Source of the DNA: Tenacibaculum tangerinum
Lineage (GTDB): Bacteria > Bacteroidota > Bacteroidia > Flavobacteriales > Flavobacteriaceae
Assembly: GCF_029853675.1 (NCBI RefSeq)
Contig: NZ_CP122539.1
Coordinates: forward strand, 2,189,001-2,253,000
Length of the DNA: 64,000 bases
Reading direction: 5' to 3'
This document shows, piece by piece, positions 61,201-64,000 of the stretch. How positions within the stretch are numbered: position 1 is the stretch's first letter; each line of letters opens with the position of its first letter. Under the pieces are notes generated by a model. It worked only from the letters and a program-made list of their open reading frames with translations, was not told the DNA's origin and did no database searches. The position numbers and the translations under genes were made by a program.

Positions 61201-64000
61201 AAACTTAACGGTTTTTCTATTTGGTAATAATTGTCATTCAAATCAGTACCTAAACGAATAACAGCTACCATATCACCATCGTCAGGAATCCCTGGGGAAT
61301 CTAAGCCATCTGTATTTTCAGCATGTAAAAACATACGTAGTGTTTTATACCTACGCATATCAATACTAATATTCTTATAAATAGTTCTCACTTCTTCTGA
61401 AGGCAAATCAGTTACTTTTAAAGTTACCGATTGTTCGTTTTGGCGTTGAACTCGGTTGGTTCCTTGCAAACGCTCTCGTTGAATTCCAGGAGGTAGTTTA
61501 TAGCGGTCTTGATTTTGTTCAATACTTACCACCCCTACTTCAAACTTATTTAACTCTTCTGTTTCTAGGGGAATAGAGGTTCCAGAATCAGGTAATGTTT
61601 TTGTATAACGACGCCAGTCTCCTCGTACCAATTCTAACTCTCCGAAACGCAATACTACAGGCATTTTAAATTGCGTTAAAAACAGTCGGATAAAACGAAT
61701 ACTATTAAAATCAGTTATGTTATATTTTTGGTCTTCTGTTACGTTTCTAATTGGAATTCTAAATTGATACCATTTCGTAGTTCTTGTTGCCCCGTTTAAG
61801 AGGGTTACATCTTGTGTTTTTATGTCGATAATGTGATTTTGACCCAATTGTAAATCTGCCTTATTTAAAGATACCTCGTACTCAAAATAACTGCTTACTG
61901 GGTTCATCGTTTGGTCTTTGTTGATATCTTCTGTATCTGGATAGGTGGTAGATGACGTAGGATACGACTCGTCTGACTGACTTGCTGTAGGCGAATTACC
62001 TTCGGTACCGTTGTAGTTTTTATAACGAGATAATACTGACGGATTTGTATTTTCTATCGCCCCGCCTCTAAAAAATTGGAAGTTATCACCTGCAGGATCC
62101 TCTAATCCTGCAAAAGCAGGGTATTTGGCTCTTTCTTCCTCATCATTCAATCCGTCTAAACCAATATCTTGATTGGTTCTTGCTTCGTTACTCGCATCGA
62201 AAGCATATAGTATCGAAGGATTGATGGGTGTATCTCCCCAAATAGAGGAACGAACATTGCCGCCATCATTCTTTTGTCCATCTTCTGGCAACCCATTTTC
62301 GTACTGTTTTCTTCCATCTTTTAATATATCTTCTGAAATATTTCCTAGGTTAATAAACAGTTTTCCTACTTGGTTCGTTGGGTCATTAGGATCGATACCA
62401 ACTGGCAAGCCTTCTTCGTTGGTTATGGAGTAATTTTCGTACGGATCCATTAACCAAAATTGGATATACTCTACGTTTGCTTGTTCAAAATTATTTGTAG
62501 TTAACGAACGCATGATACCTCCCCAGCGCTCTTCGGCAGTTACCGTATTTGCATTTTCATTATAATTGTAAGGCCCTCTTTCATCAGGGTAGTAGGCCAA
62601 ATCTAGGGTTCTAACTAAATTTTGCTGAGTAATGTCTAAATCTGTATTCGGGAATAATTCGTTGTAACGAATTTGGCGTACCTCATCTCTAGATAGTTCA
62701 TTTTCATCAATATTATCGGGTCTATTTCCACTTCCGTAGAATAATTGATCGATATTATACCACGCTAATTTTCCTCTTTTGTAATTGTACTCCAATCCGA
62801 AAGAACCTCCGTTAAAGCCTTGTGATTCGGGTGTGCTAGCTAAAAACCATTGTTGTGGTGAGTTCAAGTTAATGGGTATTTGCGAGGCTTCAAAGTCATC
62901 TAAATACGACGTCGCAGTGCCGTCTACATTAATTCCACTTGGAGACCCTGGTAACAAATATGCCATATCTGACCGAACAGAAATATTTGAGGGTACTTCC
63001 GTTTCTACAAACGGTAATTTATTGGCTAGTTTCGTTAAATAGGGTACTTCTGAAGAGTAGTTTACATTCAATCCGAACATGATATTGTCTATCGGTTCAC
63101 CTCCAAAATTTACTTTTGGCGTGATGGGTCTTTCGCTTACATTTAAGAAGGTTCCTCCTACAATAAAATCTTCAGAGAATCGGTGTTCCACATCTATTCC
63201 AATAAATGTTTTTCGTTGTTGGTTAAAAAAGGTGTTATTTTCTACAGAGGCATTAATTGGGATTCCTGATGCTTCTAATCCTGGATCTAAAATTTGCACA
63301 CGACCTAACTGATAATCTACCACATAGTCTACTCCTTCTACCAACTGTCTTCCGCCTGCGGTAACTCTTACAGAACCTCTCGGAACATTAAAAGCTCCTA
63401 AAGAAATACCCCTACTGGTTTCTGATTTAAAGTATCCTTTTAAAAAGAATTTATCTAAGTTTTGGTATTCGTTTTTTGCTTGGATTTTGGTAGTTAAGTA
63501 CAGTTCTTCGAATATATACTTCTCTTGGTCGGCAGGGTTGGTAAGTTCGTCTTTTAAATCGTTTCCAAAAGGTTCGGGTTCTGGGAATAGTACGTATCCT
63601 CTTTCAGAGTTTACCGTAATTCCTTCAACGTAATCGAAGAAACCGTCTCCATTAGGAACTGCATACTGACTTTGGTCTAGTTTATCTAAATTTAAAATGC
63701 GTAATAACGGACTATCATTTATTCCTGGGGTTTGTGCATTTTGTAGAGTGTTTTGCAAGGTTCCTGTTTCATCGTCTCGATATAATAATTCAAAACGGAA
63801 ACCATCGCGCTGTAGTGGAAACGCTCCTAAGGCATACACGTTTTTCATCATTAAACGCCAAGTAGGAAATGATTCTCCAAGACTAGTAGCTGTAGCTGTT
63901 TCTGGACGTACTGTGTTTAAAATTTCGCTACGCAATAGTTTAACCACTATGTTTGCAGGTGCAATAATTCCATCGTTAGAAAATTCTCCAACTTTAAAAA
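58299..64000 (-). CDS. sprA: SprA/Sov outer-membrane translocon of the type IX secretion system, partial
   Basis: Giant outer-membrane beta-barrel that forms the type IX translocon and is required for gliding and export in flavobacteria. About 1900 codons are visible. The frame is open past the first GTG at 63947 to the window edge, so the N terminus (about 500 residues) is missing. Recognisable parts are [39 protein letters not shown] with VDIQ repeats, [37 protein letters not shown] and the C-terminal barrel ending in [18 protein letters not shown]. It is followed after 23 bases by gcvH. All residues read cleanly with no frameshift. Confidence 0.96.
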   Translation of the reverse strand, partial: FKVGEFSNDGIIAPANIVVKLLRSEILNTVRPETATATSLGESFPTWRLMMKNVYALGAFPLQRDGFRFELLYRDDETGTLQNTLQNAQTPGINDSPLLRILNLDKLDQSQYAVPNGDGFFDYVEGITVNSERGYVLFPEPEPFGNDLKDELTNPADQEKYIFEELYLTTKIQAKNEYQNLDKFFLKGYFKSETSRGISLGAFNVPRGSVRVTAGGRQLVEGVDYVVDYQLGRVQILDPGLEASGIPINASVENNTFFNQQRKTFIGIDVEHRFSEDFIVGGTFLNVSERPITPKVNFGGEPIDNIMFGLNVNYSSEVPYLTKLANKLPFVETEVPSNISVRSDMAYLLPGSPSGINVDGTATSYLDDFEASQIPINLNSPQQWFLASTPESQGFNGGSFGLEYNYKRGKLAWYNIDQLFYGSGNRPDNIDENELSRDEVRQIRYNELFPNTDLDITQQNLVRTLDLAYYPDERGPYNYNENANTVTAEERWGGIMRSLTTNNFEQANVEYIQFWLMDPYENYSITNEEGLPVGIDPNDPTNQVGKLFINLGNISEDILKDGRKQYENGLPEDGQKNDGGNVRSSIWGDTPINPSILYAFDASNEARTNQDIGLDGLNDEEERAKYPAFAGLEDPAGDNFQFFRGGAIENTNPSVLSRYKNYNGTEGNSPTASQSDESYPTSSTTYPDTEDINKDQTMNPVSSYFEYEVSLNKADLQLGQNHIIDIKTQDVTLLNGATRTTKWYQFRIPIRNVTEDQKYNITDFNSIRFIRLFLTQFKMPVVLRFGELELVRGDWRRYTKTLPDSGTSIPLETEELNKFEVGVVSIEQNQDRYKLPPGIQRERLQGTNRVQRQNEQSVTLKVTDLPSEEVRTIYKNISIDMRRYKTLRMFLHAENTDGLDSPGIPDDGDMVAVIRLGTDLNDNYYQIEKPLSLSTSNATSEDVWLPKQNNLELSLKELANLKIERPNGAALTDVFSSTSSNGLTILVKGNPTLAQVRTVMLGVKNKAKDSKSVEVWFNELRAVDFDNKGGWAAVLNADANMADVLDVSLAGRMSTIGFGNVEDRVQQRSIEEIKQYSVATNVQLGKMMPKKWNMQVPMSYTYGEEFRDPQYDPQFQDVELKDAIDKNPNSKNAQDYTRRKSISFINVKKNRNPESKKKPKFYDVENFSASYSHSEEFHKDYNIEKYENKNVMAGANYNFNFVPFTIEPFKKSKTFNNRYLQFIKDFNFSPLPKTLAVNSRIDRNYNSQQSRNLIVDPVNPLPPQPELVQRRFLFNWDYTIGFDLTKSLQLNFNATNNYIYDSFGQDENLEVYDQFFSIGRPDNYHQKLNLTYKLPLDKFPFLKFISADYGYNADFDWKAGSQSYVEQVGNMIQNANTHNLNTNIDFGRFYKILGLDKLLLKGTKKAPSQKGTATLGNTKVATKAKLKKKASFGQKLGKGFYDILTSVKRGKISYTQNNGTLLEGYKPSVGFLGRNSFDGSLAPTFGFVFGSQTDILNTAIENGWLITRNSGEDYYSKNYNRTRYTKLDYTVSIKPFKDLTIDLLGSRIQTSNLTQQLDVILQPGGNPTNPDDYEQDPNIKPFETGNYSISHFMLGTMFTDNETLYQNFLDYRETISTRIAKEQGVATNESSPENNDPGFKTNGQQAMLPAFIAAYSGNSANSASTSIFKNIPLPNWTLRYNGFMKFKWFKKNFSSFTLSHGYKSSYTIGNYTNNLQYDSDTSTNTNTSGNYQPELLISSATLIDEFSPLVKVDFRMKNSFSFKGEVRRDRTLTLNFNNNTLTDVNGTEYVLGLGYKIKDVKFVTRFTGKKETLKGDINLRADISLRDNLTLIRSVDEENSQVTGGEKLFGLKFIADYNLSSNLTASFYYNHQTFEYAVSTTFPRQSINAGINLVYNLGN

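Noticed and set aside
60757..61227. 156-codon frame antisense to sprA
   Set aside because: Shadow of the long sprA frame; low complexity and no start context.
1..64000. CRISPR arrays, rRNA genes, prophage, integron or replication origin
   Set aside because: No regularly spaced identical repeats with unique spacers, no rRNA signatures, and no phage structural or integrase genes were seen.

Overview
The window looks like chromosome of a marine member of the Bacteroidota, family Flavobacteriaceae; a Tenacibaculum-like genus would fit but cannot be fixed from one window. The grounds are low GC, a large SprA (Sov) gene of the type IX secretion system next to gcvH and a VanZ-like gene, a TonB protein with a long acidic linker, many short secreted lipoproteins, a TTG-started deaminase, and repeated flavobacterial -7 boxes (TAnnTTTG, usually TATCTTTG) just upstream of genes on both strands.

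Layout. 1-9.1 kb: partial ileS, a TerB/J-domain protein, a bacilliredoxin, a umuC-umuD pair, an Lrp regulator, a HupE-like membrane protein, dCMP deaminase, an S41 protease and a MOSC protein. 9-15.4 kb: a large fibronectin-like lipoprotein, a GH3-family protein, an M23 peptidase and a small lipoprotein. 15.4-22.8 kb: an accessory insert holding a membrane-anchored AraC regulator, a small membrane protein, three tandem paralogous lipoproteins and a large secreted esterase-like protein. The insert is bracketed by a duplicated nadD tail and remnants of an IS1595-type transposase. 22.8-27.6 kb: housekeeping genes yicC-gmk-nadD, a drug/metabolite transporter, a BON-LysM protein and thiL. 27.7-32.3 kb: four exported proteins ending in an MbnP-like protein and an MbnH/MauG-like di-haem peroxidase, suggesting a surface copper-handling unit. 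32.4-37.9 kb: an Fe-S assembly cluster (sufA-like, sufB, sufC, sufD) whose spacers are full of short repeats and which contains a four-helix-bundle gene. 38.0-39.9 kb: one IS3-family element beside the remnant of another. 40-49.5 kb: a cupin-like protein, a methyltransferase and a biotin cluster (bioF, DUF2007, bioD, a multi-pass membrane protein, bioA, then a ketosynthase and bioB). The last two biotin genes are separated from the rest by a Coa1-like gene and a dead GIY-YIG gene. 49.5-54.1 kb: two tRNA-Asn genes and sucA-sucB. 54.2-56.7 kb: orphan proteins and IS1-like debris. 56.7-64 kb: tonB, vanZ-like, gcvH and sprA, which runs off the right edge.

Three separate single-base disruptions (ileS, the MbnP-like gene, the IS3 orfB) include one in a gene that should be essential. 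Part of this frame damage may therefore be sequencing or assembly error rather than biology. The parts most worth follow-up are the nadD-bracketed insert with its 22-bp palindrome and lipoprotein triplet, the MbnP/MbnH pair, and the biotin cluster with a ketosynthase and a histidine-rich membrane protein but no visible bioC or bioH.
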